A stretch of 64,000 nucleotides of DNA from Dendrolimus kikuchii (GCA_019925095.2 CM034415.1:6729001-6793000), one strand, 5' to 3'. Numbered from the stretch's first letter, positions 52,735 through 62,944 are shown. Program-made: numbers and translations. The notes: generated from the letters alone by a model not told the origin.

Positions 52735-52870
52735 TGCGACACACACAATACAAACAAATTAGAAAATAAACATACAAAAATTGAATGGCGCAATTTAAGA
52801 AATGAGGTTGGCACTCAACGACACAGCACTGGTTTTCAGTTCAGGTTCCCAGGTTAAACCGAAAGACGTA
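52735..52870 (-). repeat. 3' end of the 49640-51961 LINE family
   Basis: TCCAATTGCGACACACACAA, AATGAGGTTGGCACTCAACG, CACAGCACTGGTTTTCAGTT. Same 3' end as at 49640-49800 but with the inner hairpin deleted. Confidence 0.55.
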
Positions 52871-52897
52871 TGAGAGTAAGCCCTTAGATGTGTTTTT

Positions 52898-53210
52898 ATC
52901 CGTGCAGGAACGGAGAAAGAATACAATTTCCTGCGGCCGGGCGGCCTGTCGTAAGAGGCAACTTAACAACCCACAGCCAGGTGGTAGGGCATTTGCCCGA
53001 CTGGATGGCTACCACCCCTGGTCTAAAGTATGTCGCCATAACAACCTTGAGTTGTGTTCCGGCATTAGTGACCAGGTTCCAGTCTCCCTTAAGAGAGCAG
53101 CAGCACATTTGTAGCAACTTTGCTGTTGCAAATGTCCATAAGCGATGGTAACCGCTTTCCATCAAGTGGGCCGTCTGCCTGTCTGCTGATCTCCTGCAAT
53201 AAAAAAAAAA
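52898..53210 (+). repeat. Family A repeat, full length
   Basis: ATCCGTGCAGGAACGGAGAA to CTGCAATAAAAAAAAAAG. AGATGT occurs on both sides (about 52886 and 53210), a possible short target duplication. Confidence 0.7.
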
Positions 53211-53600
53211 GATGTTGTGGGGCCGGCTTTTACGAGGGTCATCGTCCCTGTCTGATGATGGCAGAGCGGATATGGGGCGTCAAGCAATTGCTCTTTGCCC
53301 CGGATTGAGATTCGCGGGCGGCAACTACCGCCTAACACATAGAGAGTATGTCGGCAGCTCGCGTCGGCCAATCAGCAGCGTTCGGTGGCCATCACGGACT
53401 TCGCGTTGACCGCGTCTGCGGCATGCGATGGCCATCTCGGACTTTAGGTGGCCATCTGTAGCGTCTGGTGGCCTTTCAGCGGCATTGAGGAGATTTTCGC
53501 GACCTCTCAAACATATCCCTGATTTGGGACCGGCGGCTGTTGGGAACCCCACACTCCCGGGCCCGAATAGCGCGCGAAAAAGCATATCATGTATAAGAAA
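53211..53600. other. GC-rich segment with GGTGGCCATC reiterations
   Basis: Markedly GC-rich. A loose unit around GGTGGCCATCNCGGACTT recurs four or five times (about 53380-53475). An 86-codon minus-strand frame (53325-53585) is not recognised. Could be the 5' part of a retroelement, but nothing proves it. Confidence 0.35.
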
Positions 53601-53817
53601 AGGATATGTTATGTCACGAACTGGGCATGTTCTTATAATCTTTAGAAATATGAAACTTAGTTTTTAATTCCTAATACCCGTAACGCCATTTAGCGAAGGT
53701 AGTACTAACCATGAAAGCAACCCATTAAAATTGCGTAGTCATTCTCACTGCCATGTCCAGGTATGTGTCCGAGTGCGACTGCAGCGCCATCTCTTCGACC
53801 TTATTCGTCTATCACAC

Positions 53818-53955
53818 CGGGATATAAGCCAGCAAAAAAGAGATGGATGGACTGTGTGACGGATGAAATAATGATTTGTGGCGTGAGAGAAGAGAGAAGA
53901 CGTATGTCAGAATAGAGGAGTATGGAAGGAAAAGACATGTTGTATATATGTAGTA
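53818..53955 (+). pseudogene. RTE-type LINE C-terminal fragment (family RTE-d)
   Basis: Reads GYKPAKKRWMDCVTDEIMIC, GVREERRRMSE, stop, RSMEGKDMLY. The PKKRWMDCVKxD pattern and WK.KTCC-like end are typical of an RTE/insect LINE C-terminus. One stop, decayed end. Confidence 0.45.
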
Positions 53956-53959
53956 TGTC

Positions 53960-54345
53960 GTCGGCCAATCACACTCCACTGTTGGACGTAGGCCTCCCCA
54001 AGTCGGCGTCACTCATCCCTGCCCTTCAACTTCCACCTTGCGCAGGGCGTCAGTCCATCTAGGTAGAGGGCATCCGACACTACGTTTACCGAGACGTGGT
54101 ATCCACTCCAGGATTCGTCTACTGCATCGGCTGTCGGTCCTGCAGCAGACGTGACCGGCCCACTGCCCACTTTAACGTACTTTTGCAAGCGATGTCGGTA
54201 CCTTGGAACTCTTCCGGATATCCTCATTTCTAATTCTATCCATAAGAGAAACACCCAACATAGTTCGCTCCATAGCCCGTTGAGCGACTTGAAACTAGTG
54301 GACCAGTCCTGCAGTCAGTGTCCGTCCACGTCTCGGCCCCATAGG
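53960..54345 (-). pseudogene. RTE-type LINE C-terminal fragment (family RTE-c)
   Basis: Minus-strand reading in pieces: ERTMLGVSLMDRIRNEDIRK, QWAGHVCCRTDSR, RRILEWIPRLGKRSVGC and PRWTDALRKV, then PTWGGLRPTVECDW near the end. Stops and frameshifts throughout. Same family as 29287-29562. Confidence 0.6.
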
Positions 54346-54764
54346 TAGGACATATTGTGCCAAGCCCAAATAATCGGAAGAAGTTGAAAGGAAAGATTAT
54401 TCATAATTACGGATCTCTTCACTAAGGTTGGTCGAGACGCACTTGGCCGGTTATCTTAATAATGATTGATTACCATTTTAACATGTTCCTATCAAAGTTA
54501 TAAAAGTGAAAAATAATTAGAAGGCATGACTCTACGTATTTCCAAATTTAAAATTCGAGTTAATATTTTTTTATTGCTTTTTAGTCATAGAGTAGAAAGC
54601 TTCTTTTACTCGTAACTATGGCTTCGCACTCGTTTTCTAGAAAGTCAGTGTTTATATTGGGGTAGTTGACACATACCTAAGTGTCAAAAAGTTCTTAGAA
54701 GTGCATACATATGCAACTTTTTTGGGAGAAATTCGATATTCAAATTAAAGAGTGTCAATCACAC
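54346..54764. other. No gene or known repeat seen
   Basis: AT-rich, featureless by eye. Confidence 0.35.
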
Positions 54765-55020
54765 AATTTTTTTTGTTAACGCACGGGGAATACATTTCGT
54801 ACCATACTGGGTCCTTTGTGGGGGTTAGACCTTACGCGGCGAGATTAAGCGTGTGTGGAGACTATGGTACAATTGTTCCCAAATACTTCGCTAAAACTGA
54901 ACCTGCGTCCCATGTGCCCGCGCTTGAGTTGGAAGAAAATGAGGTCTGGAGCGAAACTACACCCATGTTCATCCGCGCATCACTAATTGTCACTTATTTA
55001 TGTCAGTTCGTTCGCACATA
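54765..55020 (-). repeat. R1-like LINE 3' UTR fragment, diverged
   Basis: T-run (poly(A) of a minus-strand copy) at 54766-54774, then ATACTGGGTCCTTTGTGGGG, GTGTGTGGAGACTATGG, CCCATGTGCCCGCGCTTG. An 89-codon plus-strand frame across it is fortuitous. Confidence 0.45.
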
Positions 55021-55049
55021 ATAAATTGTTTTGGGCAACGAGTTGCTAA

Positions 55050-55290
55050 AAAAAAACGCATAATCTTTGTTTATAAAAATGAATGTTTGTCTGTATGTCC
55101 TTTTAAAGTATCGTAAACTATACATTTGATCATGTGATGATCTTTAGCAAAATTGTTGTGCATGAGCCAAAGAAGGTTTCCGAGGTGGTTCACAATTGGA
55201 CCCGGTAGGTGGCACTGCTGTCGGCATATCGATTGAAGTTTTTCTACGGTTGGGTACTGGGGGGCTGAAGCCCCAAGTGATTTTTACTTA
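55050..55290. repeat. Helitron type-1 internal fragment
   Basis: TTCACAATTGGACCCGGTAG, GTGGCACTG and TTTGTCTGTATGTCC resemble 38655-38730. No CTAG or TC end. Confidence 0.35.
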
Positions 55291-55860
55291 TTCCCAAAAT
55301 TAAAAAAGGAAATTCGTGGAACAAAATTTCACAATAATGACGCGGTTATGGCTGCCGTAGAGTTTTTTGAGACTTAAGTAATCAATTTTTTCGCAAGGAA
55401 TAAGGAAGTTAAAAACGCGTTATTCTAAATGCATTGTATTTGAGGGAGATTATGTAGAAAAATAAAATATTTTTATTTAAATTATTGCATTTTTCAATAT
55501 TGGTTCCAAGAACTTTTTCATTCACCCATGTATTACAAGAAATTCTGTAACAATGTTCATATAAAAGAGCGGGCCGTCATATACCATATATCATCATCAT
55601 AACTTTGAAATGTCATGATGTTAATTACTCTTTAAACTATAATTAATATGCTATTTGTAAATACGTCATAATTTGCAACGCCCATACAAAATCTAGGCGG
55701 CTTCCGCGTTTTGTAAGTTGATAAAAAGTATCTCCGTTCATCTGATTGTCAACTACCCTATTAAAATGTTGAACCTTTATGTCTCTGCTCCATGTGGGAT
55801 TATGTTACTGTTAGTGACCTATGACCAAATAAGTCTTGTTTCTGGCGTTAAAAATAACAT
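55291..55860. other. No gene or known repeat seen
   Basis: AT-rich sequence without recognised features. Confidence 0.35.
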
Positions 55861-55865
55861 TAGCC

Positions 55866-56080
55866 CGTCTGGATAGCTACCACCCCTGGTCTAGAGTATG
55901 CCGCGGTTACAACATTGTGTTCCGGCATTAGGAGTCAGGTTCCAGTCTCCTTCTAGAGAGCGACAGCACATTGGTAGCACCTTTTGTGTTACTAATATCC
56001 ATAGGCGACGGTAACCGCTTTCCATCAGGTGGGCCGTCTGTTTTTCTATAAAAGTATAAAAAAATAAAAATAAAAAAACA
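55866..56080 (+). repeat. Family A repeat, 5'-truncated and diverged
   Basis: GTCTGGATAGCTACCACCCC, TTGTGTTCCGGCATTAGG, ATCCATAGGCGACGGTAACC, ending in an A-rich tail near 56050. Confidence 0.55.
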
Positions 56081-56157
56081 CCGCTAATGATTAACTAGAA
56101 AGAAAGAATAATATGTTGCAGTACAAACTTAGTACGTCTCGTCATTATTATAACAAT

Positions 56158-56418
56158 ACAGACCCCTAGTACCACTAAGAGTTCACCCCAACAGCCAGGT
56201 ACTTTCTGATCTCATTTCCCACAATAGTTCTACACTAGCCGGGGCTTGTCCTTGGGTGCATTACTATATGGTGTAAACAGGGATAATCGCCGGTCAGTGT
56301 CACGCCACATTTACATTAAATTTGTCAAGGGGCCTCTACGTGTTGGCCTTCCCATGGCCCCATGCAAGCCCTCCAAATATCCGGGCCATTTTTATGGCCC
56401 GTGGTCTTTAAAGACATG
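56158..56418 (-). repeat. Family V repeat
   Basis: Inverted copy of 36274-36545: GCCGGGGCTTGTCCTTGGGT, AATCGCCGGTCAGTGTCACG, GGCCATTTTTATGGCCCGTG. Confidence 0.5.
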
Positions 56419-56850
56419 CATACATTATATAATACTGTTCTATCCTCTTACTGTGTCTTTGTCTTACTGAGCATGCACTGTTTGCTATAACTCCATTAAT
56501 TCTTCGAAAAGTAATTCTGTCACATATTTCTATATAAAACTTATTAAAAAAAAAGAGAATTTGAGATATAGATCGAATAAGAAATGTAAAGAAAAACAAT
56601 ATATAGCTAGACGTGTTGCTGGGGAGTTTCTTGCGGTTTCCTCTCCTTAACAGCAATAACACGTTGCGATGCGGTGTTCATAGACTAGGAAATAAAATAA
56701 AATTTAAACTTATATGTATGACCTTCAAAACGTTATCACCAGTGGAACTTATTATAAATTTGAAATAAATGCACACACATAAAATATAAGGATTTTTACT
56801 AATAAGTAGATACAGTTTCAGAAATGTATGTACATAAATTTCACGGCAAT

Positions 56851-56995
56851 GAGGCTGGAAACTTAGCATTATGCTGTGTCAGGAGCTAACACAGCGCTGA
56901 TTTTCAGTTCCAGCCTCCATCCAACCAAAATCAACCCAAACAACCTACTATTTACCTTCATGTAGGTAATTTTAAAACAGTGTTAAATACTTCTT
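56851..56995 (-). repeat. LINE 3' tail with conserved hairpin
   Basis: Outer arms GAGGCTGGAAACT (56851-56863) and AGTTCCAGCCTC (56906-56917), inner arms GCTGTGTCAG and CTAACACAGC. Same plan as at 9906-9971 and 49726-49796 with different bases. Confidence 0.5.
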
Positions 56996-56999
56996 ATAA

Positions 57000-57215
57000 T
57001 ATCATTCTCTTACACGTATCACAAAAATGAGTATACAAAAAGAATATTGTCTTCCAATCTATAAATATAATAAACAATGCTAAATAAATCAAATGTCTTA
57101 TAAAAATATATTGATTGAATGTAAAAGGAAATAAATTGATAAGAAAATATGAAATTATTATAAAGGTAATTAAGTAAATTCATATTATATAGGTATATGT
57201 GGAAATTATATAGAT
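57000..57215. other. AT-rich spacer
   Basis: No feature recognised. Confidence 0.4.
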
Positions 57216-57217
57216 AG

Positions 57218-57470
57218 ATATACAATGCAAAAGTGGATGGATGCAGAAGTCGTGGAAGGCCACGACACACCTTCCATGATCAAATTGATCGTGTACTAGC
57301 AGAAGGTGATGTTAGGAACCTTAAGAACAGACGAGCTTGCATGACAAGAGTTATGAATGTCAAAGAGGCAAGTGAGGTGTGTAAGAATAAGCCTAAATGG
57401 CACTTTGTTGTTCGTGCCTACCCCGCAAGGGAACTGCCGTGAAGTTATGTATGTATGTATGTATGTATAT
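57218..57470 (+). repeat. RTE-a LINE, left arm of an inverted pair
   Basis: Encodes YNAKVDGCRSRGRPRHTFHD, QIDRVLAEGDVRNLKNRRAC, to AYPARELP and stop; TATG-type tail 57445-57468. Its tail abuts that of the opposite copy. Confidence 0.75.
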
Positions 57471-57488
57471 AGATAGAATAATAGAAAC

Positions 57489-57856
57489 ATACATACATAC
57501 ATACATAACTTCACGCCAGTTCCCTTGCGGGGTAGGCACGAACAACAGAGCGCCATTCAGACTTATTCTTACACACCTCACTTGCTTCTTTGACATTCAT
57601 ATCTCTTGTCATGCACGCTCGTCTGTTCTTAAGGCTCCTGACATCACCTTCTGCTAGTACATGATCAATTTGATCATGGAAGGTGTGTCGTGGCCTTCCA
57701 CGACTTCTGCATCCGTCCACTTTTGCATTGTATATCTGTTTAGTCATTCTTTCATCATGCATTCTTTCCACATGCCCGAACCACCGGAGCATTCCTTTCC
57801 TTACTTTCACCCCGACACTCTCTTTCAGACCAACTCTCTTTCTAACTTCGGTATTA
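57489..57856 (-). repeat. RTE-a LINE, right arm of an inverted pair
   Basis: Encodes EVRKRVGLKESVGVKVRKGM, LRWFGHVERMHDERMTKQIY, through AYPARELA on the minus strand. Tail at 57489-57507. It extends further 5' than the left arm. Confidence 0.75.
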
Positions 57857-57940
57857 CGTAATAGAAACAGAATATATAATAGTCCATATATAGATATGTA
57901 CATGAATAAATATGTATATTTTTGTATTTCTAAAACTATT

Positions 57941-58250
57941 ATCTGTGCAGGAACGGAGAAAGAATACAATTTCCTGCGGCCGGGCGACCTGTCGTAAGAG
58001 GCGATAAAACAACCCACAGCCAGGTGGTAGGGCATATGCCCGACTGGATGGCTACCACCCCTGGTCTAAAGTATGTCGCCATAACAACCTTGAGTTGTGT
58101 TCCGGCATTAGTGACCAGGTTCCAGTCTCCCTTAAGAGAGCAGCAGCGCCTTTGTAACAACACCTTTGATGTTGCAAATGTCTATAGGCGATGGTAACCG
58201 CTTTACATCAAGTGGGCCGTCTACCTGTCTGCTGAACACCTGCAATCATT
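57941..58250 (+). repeat. Family A repeat, full length
   Basis: ATCTGTGCAGGAACGGAGAA to CTGCAATCATTTTTT. AAACTAT precedes and AAACTAC follows, a possible short target duplication. Confidence 0.7.
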
Positions 58251-58514
58251 TTTTTTTTTTAAACTACGTCGGTGTATGTATACACTATCTGTCAATGTTT
58301 ATGGTATTATGTTTAACGTCATTATCAACTGACAACAATATGGCACAACGCATTTGCTACATTTGTGTGACACAGATACTAAATGGACGGAAATACATAG
58401 TTGTCGTGGCAACGCAACCGAAGTTTTCTGGCATATTCTAGTTTCGCAAATAACTCTTCATCGAAAAAAGTTTAAAATTTTCTATTTTAATAGAAAAGTT
58501 ATTCAGGCCAAAGA

Positions 58515-58745
58515 GAGTATGGCAGCTTAGTGGTTAATGTACCTACTCATGTTTTATTCAAATCCGGGCCGGGAAGCGTGTACCACTTAGGTCGCATTCT
58601 GACCAATGTACATACTCGTATTTACAATCACCACGCGTTTAACGGTGAACGAAAATATCGTGATGAAACCAGCACATCCAGATAACCAATGTGTCAAACC
58701 CACTAAGCCGCCTTGGATAAGCGTGACTAGTATATTATCCGTTTC
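58515..58745 (+). repeat. tRNA-derived SINE (family F), diverged
   Basis: GTACCACTTAGGTCGCATTC, GTTTAACGGTGAACGAAAAT, ATCGTGATGAAACCAGCACA and GCCGCCTTGGATAAGCGTGA match the F body; the tRNA-like head is decayed. Confidence 0.5.
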
Positions 58746-58749
58746 TTTA

Positions 58750-59170
58750 AAAAAATAGGTACACCCAAGTCCAACATTGGGACTTGTGGGCTGATACTGA
58801 TTAAATGATTTAAATTGTTTTGGTGAAATAATATTGTCATGTCAAACCAAAAATAAACCATTGAAACATAAGCAACAAAACATTTATGTTTGAAAATGCT
58901 TCCGTATTATTTTTAAAAATATATTTTGGCTCCGAATCTTGGCACTTGTAGCGCTAGACGTATTTTTTTTTGAGACGCTCCTCGGGGAGTTTGGGAGGGG
59001 AGGTAGTAAAAAATTTTATATCTTCGCGTCTGCGTGAAGGATCGAAAAATTTTTTTGAATCAATAGACAAGAGTCTGGGGGAAGAAATTTTTTATCTATG
59101 TGTTATAAGGGCATATACTCACACATGTACGTAAAGTTTTGTGTTTTTTATGTGTGAAGTTAAACTTTTA
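58750..59170. other. No gene or known repeat seen
   Basis: AT-rich. A GGGGAGTTTGGGAGGGGAGG patch near 58985 is unexplained. Confidence 0.35.
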
Positions 59171-59174
59171 CTAC

Positions 59175-59345
59175 CTACGTAGTTAAGTCGTCTAAAGCCT
59201 TTGCCAGACTACTGTAACACAGACGTCCTGGATTCGATTCCTGACATAGTAAATTTAATTAATGATCCTTCCGTTGTTTATTATGGTCTGGTTATCCAGG
59301 TTCGTCCTGAGTGTCGTTTATTGTATATAAGAGAAGCATAACTTG
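59175..59345 (+). repeat. tRNA-derived SINE (family G), diverged
   Basis: AAGCCTTTGCCAGACTACTG, CCTGGATTCGATTCCTGACA, TATGGTCTGGTTATCCAGG. As at 38078-38275. Confidence 0.5.
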
Positions 59346-59461
59346 CTTAATTTGAACACATATAGAACACAATATGTAATATATTATTATATATTTTATG
59401 ATGTTATTTGTAATTAACAGTTCTAAAACTACTAAAACACAGCATTCTCATTTTTAATATA

Positions 59462-59680
59462 GGCAACGACAAACGGTCGCATTAGCGGATTTCACACATC
59501 GGTAGACTTGTTGCAGTTTTCTCATGATATTTTCCATTGCCAGCATGTGGTAATTTTTACAATGTGGATATCAGGCCAGAAATTACTACCAAAGTTACGC
59601 ATGCTCTCCCCGACCAAGATTTAAACACACGTTATTAAAATAATGCGTCTTTAGCCACTAAGCTACCGAACCCAGAATTA
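59462..59680 (-). repeat. tRNA-derived SINE (family F), inverted and diverged
   Basis: TTTCACACATCGGTAGACTT, CCAGCATGTGGTAATTTTTA, CGCATGCTCTCCCCGACCAA. Sense on the minus strand. Confidence 0.45.
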
Positions 59681-59849
59681 GGTTAACGATTCCTTAAGCC
59701 GAAATAAGCCGGTGGCATGAGCGCTAAAGGAATAGAATAAAAAATATATGGGAATAATATATCGTTACGCTGAGTATTGTCCTTCCCATACATGTTCATT
59801 ATATTCGATTAACGCTAATACCATTTATCTACGGGCCCTGATGTTAAGT

Positions 59850-60715
59850 GACGAAGCGATCTAGGATGGCGCACGCTTACCTAGTAGATCCCTATTCACT
59901 CTGGACTTGAAGACCACTGGATTATATGAATCAGTGAACCCAAATTCCGGCAAATTTTTCCACTCGACAGCGGTGCGCAAACGAAAGGTGGAGGCAAAAC
60001 CTTTAGATCTAATCAATGGTATGGCCACCGTGTAACGATGGCGCGACTGGTGCATCTGGTTGTCCGATGATATTGTTGTAAGCCGATACTAATCCTTTGC
60101 AGGTGTCTTATTACCCCTTTGAATTTGAGTGATCTATTGTTCGGGCTGTTGTTGCTAGGAGGTCATGTCTAATTTACAAATGGATGAGGTCGGTCAGTCA
60201 AGAAATCTGCCAGTCGTGTTCTGACTGCGAACGAGGCGTTAACTAGTGAACTTACGGAGCGAGTATCTTATAACAACGAACTTTACGCGATTTGTGTGAT
60301 AAAGATTGTCTGCCCTACGGTTTGGTTTTGTTGTATTCGGCTATACTTGTAAGAGCTGTGAATTATGTGTGTGTACTTCTAATTTACTTTGTAATAATTC
60401 CAACAGCATTTTCGAATTTACATCCTACAAATTCGTAAAAATATAATAGAAATTACATTAGGGAACAAGTCGTAAAGTTCCATGGCACACTCTCCGAAGT
60501 GTATCCGATAGAACACCGACAGCTTTGATGAGACTTGCTACGTTGTTGAATATACCGTCTCACCTTCGAAAGTACACCGAGCATTTTGGCTGCTACTTGA
60601 GCCAAAGACTCAATGTATGATCCAAAATTAAGCGTTGAAGTCAAGGAAATACCTAAAAGCTGAATCCAGTTGGTTATCGGCACTGATACACCTCGGAAAG
60701 TCGGAGTCATTTAAT
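59850..60715 (-). pseudogene. Decayed Jockey/CR1-type LINE ORF2 C-terminus
   Basis: Two readable blocks on the minus strand. The first (60710-60453) is TPTFRGVSVPITNWIQLLGI, SLTSTLNFGSYIESLAQVAA, KMLGVLSKVRRY: the region following the RT catalytic core. The second (60055-59861) is [56 protein letters not shown]: the C-terminus. The intervening 400 bp is scrambled by frameshifts. The second block is homologous to 19490-19710. Truncated upstream at the family A fragment near 60722. Confidence 0.6.
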
Positions 60716-60721
60716 CGTTCA

Positions 60722-60858
60722 GTTTTTTTTATTGCACGAGTTTAGCAGACAGGTAGACGGCCCACCTGAAGGATAGCGGTTAACATCGTCTATAAACATT
60801 TGTAGCACCAAAGGCGATATCAATGTGCTGCCGCTCTCTAAAGGGTAGACGGAAACCT
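60722..60858 (-). repeat. Family A fragment
   Basis: TTATTGCACGAGTTTAGCAG through TGTGCTGCCGCTCTCTAAAG, then runs into family U. Confidence 0.5.
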
Positions 60859-60868
60859 ATACCTATAC

Positions 60869-61096
60869 GGGCATATCTTTGGGCCTTACTTCTCCCAAGC
60901 TTTACACCGAGAGATATGTGGCGCTCTCAGAGGCCAGCTCTGTACACTGCTTCAGTAAAGAAGGAGTTATAAGATATCGGCTGCCGAACTACCTACCAAA
61001 CCTTCTACCGTAACTCCACGTCTTCGTGGGGCTCCACGGGATATACCGTAGGCCATTTCTTCGCAAAGCCTTGACGAAGTCAGTCATACTTATTTT
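60869..61096. repeat. Family U repeat
   Basis: Copy of 43823-44054, 90% or so alike by eye over the readable phrases (CCGAACTACCTACCAAACCT, GCAAAGCCTTGACGAAGTCA). Confidence 0.5.
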
Positions 61097-61371
61097 ATTG
61101 TACGAGTTCAGTCAACAGGTAGACGGCCCACCTGTAGGAAAGTGGTTACCATCGTCTATGGACATTTGTAACTCCAAAGGTGGAGGACTGGAACCTGGCT
61201 GAATGCCGGAACACAACACAAAATTGTTATGGCGACATACTCCAAACCAGGGCTGATAGCCAGCCAGACGAGCAAATACACTACGATCTGGCTGTGGGAT
61301 GTTGTGTAGCCTTTTACGGCAGGCCGCCCGGCCGTAGGAAATTTTATTCTTTCAACGTTCCTGCACGGCTG
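61097..61371 (-). repeat. Family A repeat with internal deletion
   Basis: TTATTGTACGAGTTCAGTCA start, the AACTCCAAAGGTGGAGGACT deletion junction also seen at 44350, and the constant right end GTTCCTGCACGGCT. Confidence 0.6.
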
Positions 61372-62190
61372 TGACTTTCAACCAAAATGATTTTTGGGTA
61401 CTTTGTCTAATATCAACAATAGTTGTCTCTACGAAATCCGTTGTGCGTAGATCTGTTATGAACTTAGTTTATTTTTATATGGGTGCGTGAAAAGTGCAAT
61501 TTTTGCGCCTACAGTTTTTTATCAATAGCTTTCTGGCACCAGATGGCAAATGGGATATTAACGTATTTTTTAGGGTTCCAATATCTACTTCTACAAAATT
61601 TCCTTGGGTATGTACAAAAAAGTAAAAAATTGCGGAAATATTTCTATAAATATTGAAAAGGGCTTCAAAAGTGAAAACTGAAATTTAAAAGATGAACAAT
61701 GTTATCGAAATTAATGATAAATGAAAAAGCGCTTGGAGCGTTTTAAATACTGCATACATATTTTCACGCCCATTTCCCATTGGGGTGAGCAAACGTGGAT
61801 CTCCATTTGCTAGGATGCTAACAAACACTTTTGCTTCATCTACTTGCATTAATTTCTTCATAAATTCACGTTTGTTTTAAGTGCTGCAATTTGATCATGA
61901 TGTCGTCTCGGTATACCGGCACCAACTCTCCCATTCACACTGCTGTATACTTAGCGTCTAAGCTAGTAAAACCATCTGCTGAAGCAGCGGCGGCAGTTAG
62001 TACTAAAGGCCTAAAGCGGCTGCTTTTGATGAATTGTTTGGTGAAATTTACACGTGTCTAGATATACTGGTAAGTGTAGGACGCATTAAAGTTCCAATTT
62101 ATTTTGATATTTGCATATTCATAATAGGAATCTCCCAAAATCGAAAAGGGTGACATTAGGCCCCCTGATCTCAAGAAAGAAAGAAAAATT
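61372..62190. other. Mostly unclassified, one curious frame
   Basis: A minus-strand reading (about 61878-61689) gives MKKLMQVDEAKVFVSILANG and DPRLLTPMGNGRENMYAVFK to a stop, about 60 residues. I do not recognise it. No other feature. Confidence 0.3.
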
Positions 62191-62205
62191 GTATTTGAAG
62201 AAATA

Positions 62206-62923
62206 CATACATACATAACTTCACGCCAGTTCCCTTGCGGGGTAGGCACGAACAACAGAGCGCCATTTAGGCTTATTCTTACACACCTCACTTGCTTCTT
62301 TGACATTCATAACTCTTGTCATGCACGCTCGTCTGTTCTTAAGGCTCCTGACATCACCTTCTGCTAGTACACGATCAATTTGATCATGGAAGGTGTGTCG
62401 TGGCCTTCCACGACTTCTGCATCCATCCACTTTTGCATTGTATATCTGTTTATTCATTCTTTCATCATGCATTCTTTCCACATGCCCGAACCACCGGAGC
62501 ATTCCTTTCCTTACCTTCACCCCGACACTCTCTTTCAGACCAACTCTCTTTCTTACTTCGGTATGACGAACGCGGTCCGCGAGCGTCACTCCGCAGATTT
62601 TGCGCAGTGCTCGCATCTCGACCGCGTTTACTCTACTTTCATGCTCTTTCTTCCATACCCAACTCTCGCTTCCATACGTGAGCGTAGGTACCAGCACCAC
62701 GTTGTGTACGGCGAGCTGGGCCTTCTGGCTGAGTTTACCTAACGCTCCATTCAAACTATTCCCCAAATTCACTCTTCTTTCTATATCAGCGGTGTACCTT
62801 CCATCCCTGCTAAAAGCACATCCAAGATATACAAACTCATTCACTTGCTCCAGCATAACATCATCGATCATTATCCTTGCATTCGTTCTGGTTTCTTCTC
62901 TTTCAAACACCATAACCTTTGTT
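62206..62923 (-). mobile_element. Young 5'-truncated RTE-a LINE
   Basis: 718 bp flanked by the perfect 12-bp duplication TTTGAAGAAATA (62194-62205, 62924-62935). Open reading continues from the truncation point to the natural stop. Longest and best-preserved RTE-a copy in the window and the reference for the shorter ones. Confidence 0.85.
62221..62913 (-). CDS. RTE-type LINE ORF2, C-terminal 230 residues
   Basis: Begins at an internal Met just inside the 5' truncation. FVYLGCAFSRDGRYTADIER (about residues 28-47), then VLVPTLTYGSESWVWKKEHE and AVEMRALRKICGVTLADRVR, corresponding to the post-catalytic RT and connection region of RTE elements. LRWFGHVERMHDERMNKQIY follows at about 140-160, and AYPARELA is the C-terminus. 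It lacks the catalytic RT motifs and the endonuclease, so cannot be active. No stop or frameshift across 230 codons. Confidence 0.8.
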   Translation of the reverse strand: MVFEREETRTNARIMIDDVMLEQVNEFVYLGCAFSRDGRYTADIERRVNLGNSLNGALGKLSQKAQLAVHNVVLVPTLTYGSESWVWKKEHESRVNAVEMRALRKICGVTLADRVRHTEVRKRVGLKESVGVKVRKGMLRWFGHVERMHDERMNKQIYNAKVDGCRSRGRPRHTFHDQIDRVLAEGDVRSLKNRRACMTRVMNVKEASEVCKNKPKWRSVVRAYPARELA

Positions 62924-62944
62924 TTTGAAGAAATAGCGACATAA

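Noticed and set aside
52890..53114. Recurring peptides (for example CGRAACRKRRLNNPQPGG) in many places, as a conserved small protein family
   Set aside because: They come from both strands and several frames of the family A repeat; boundaries follow the repeat, not a start codon.
61914..62058. Histone-like peptide (IHTAVYLASKLVKPSAEAAA) on the plus strand
   Set aside because: Only a faint resemblance to a histone fold segment, no start or conserved core; treated as chance.
62380..62944. Plus-strand frames opposite RTE-a (for example SWPSTTSASIHFCIVYLFSH)
   Set aside because: Antisense shadows of the RTE ORF, repeated wherever RTE-a occurs.
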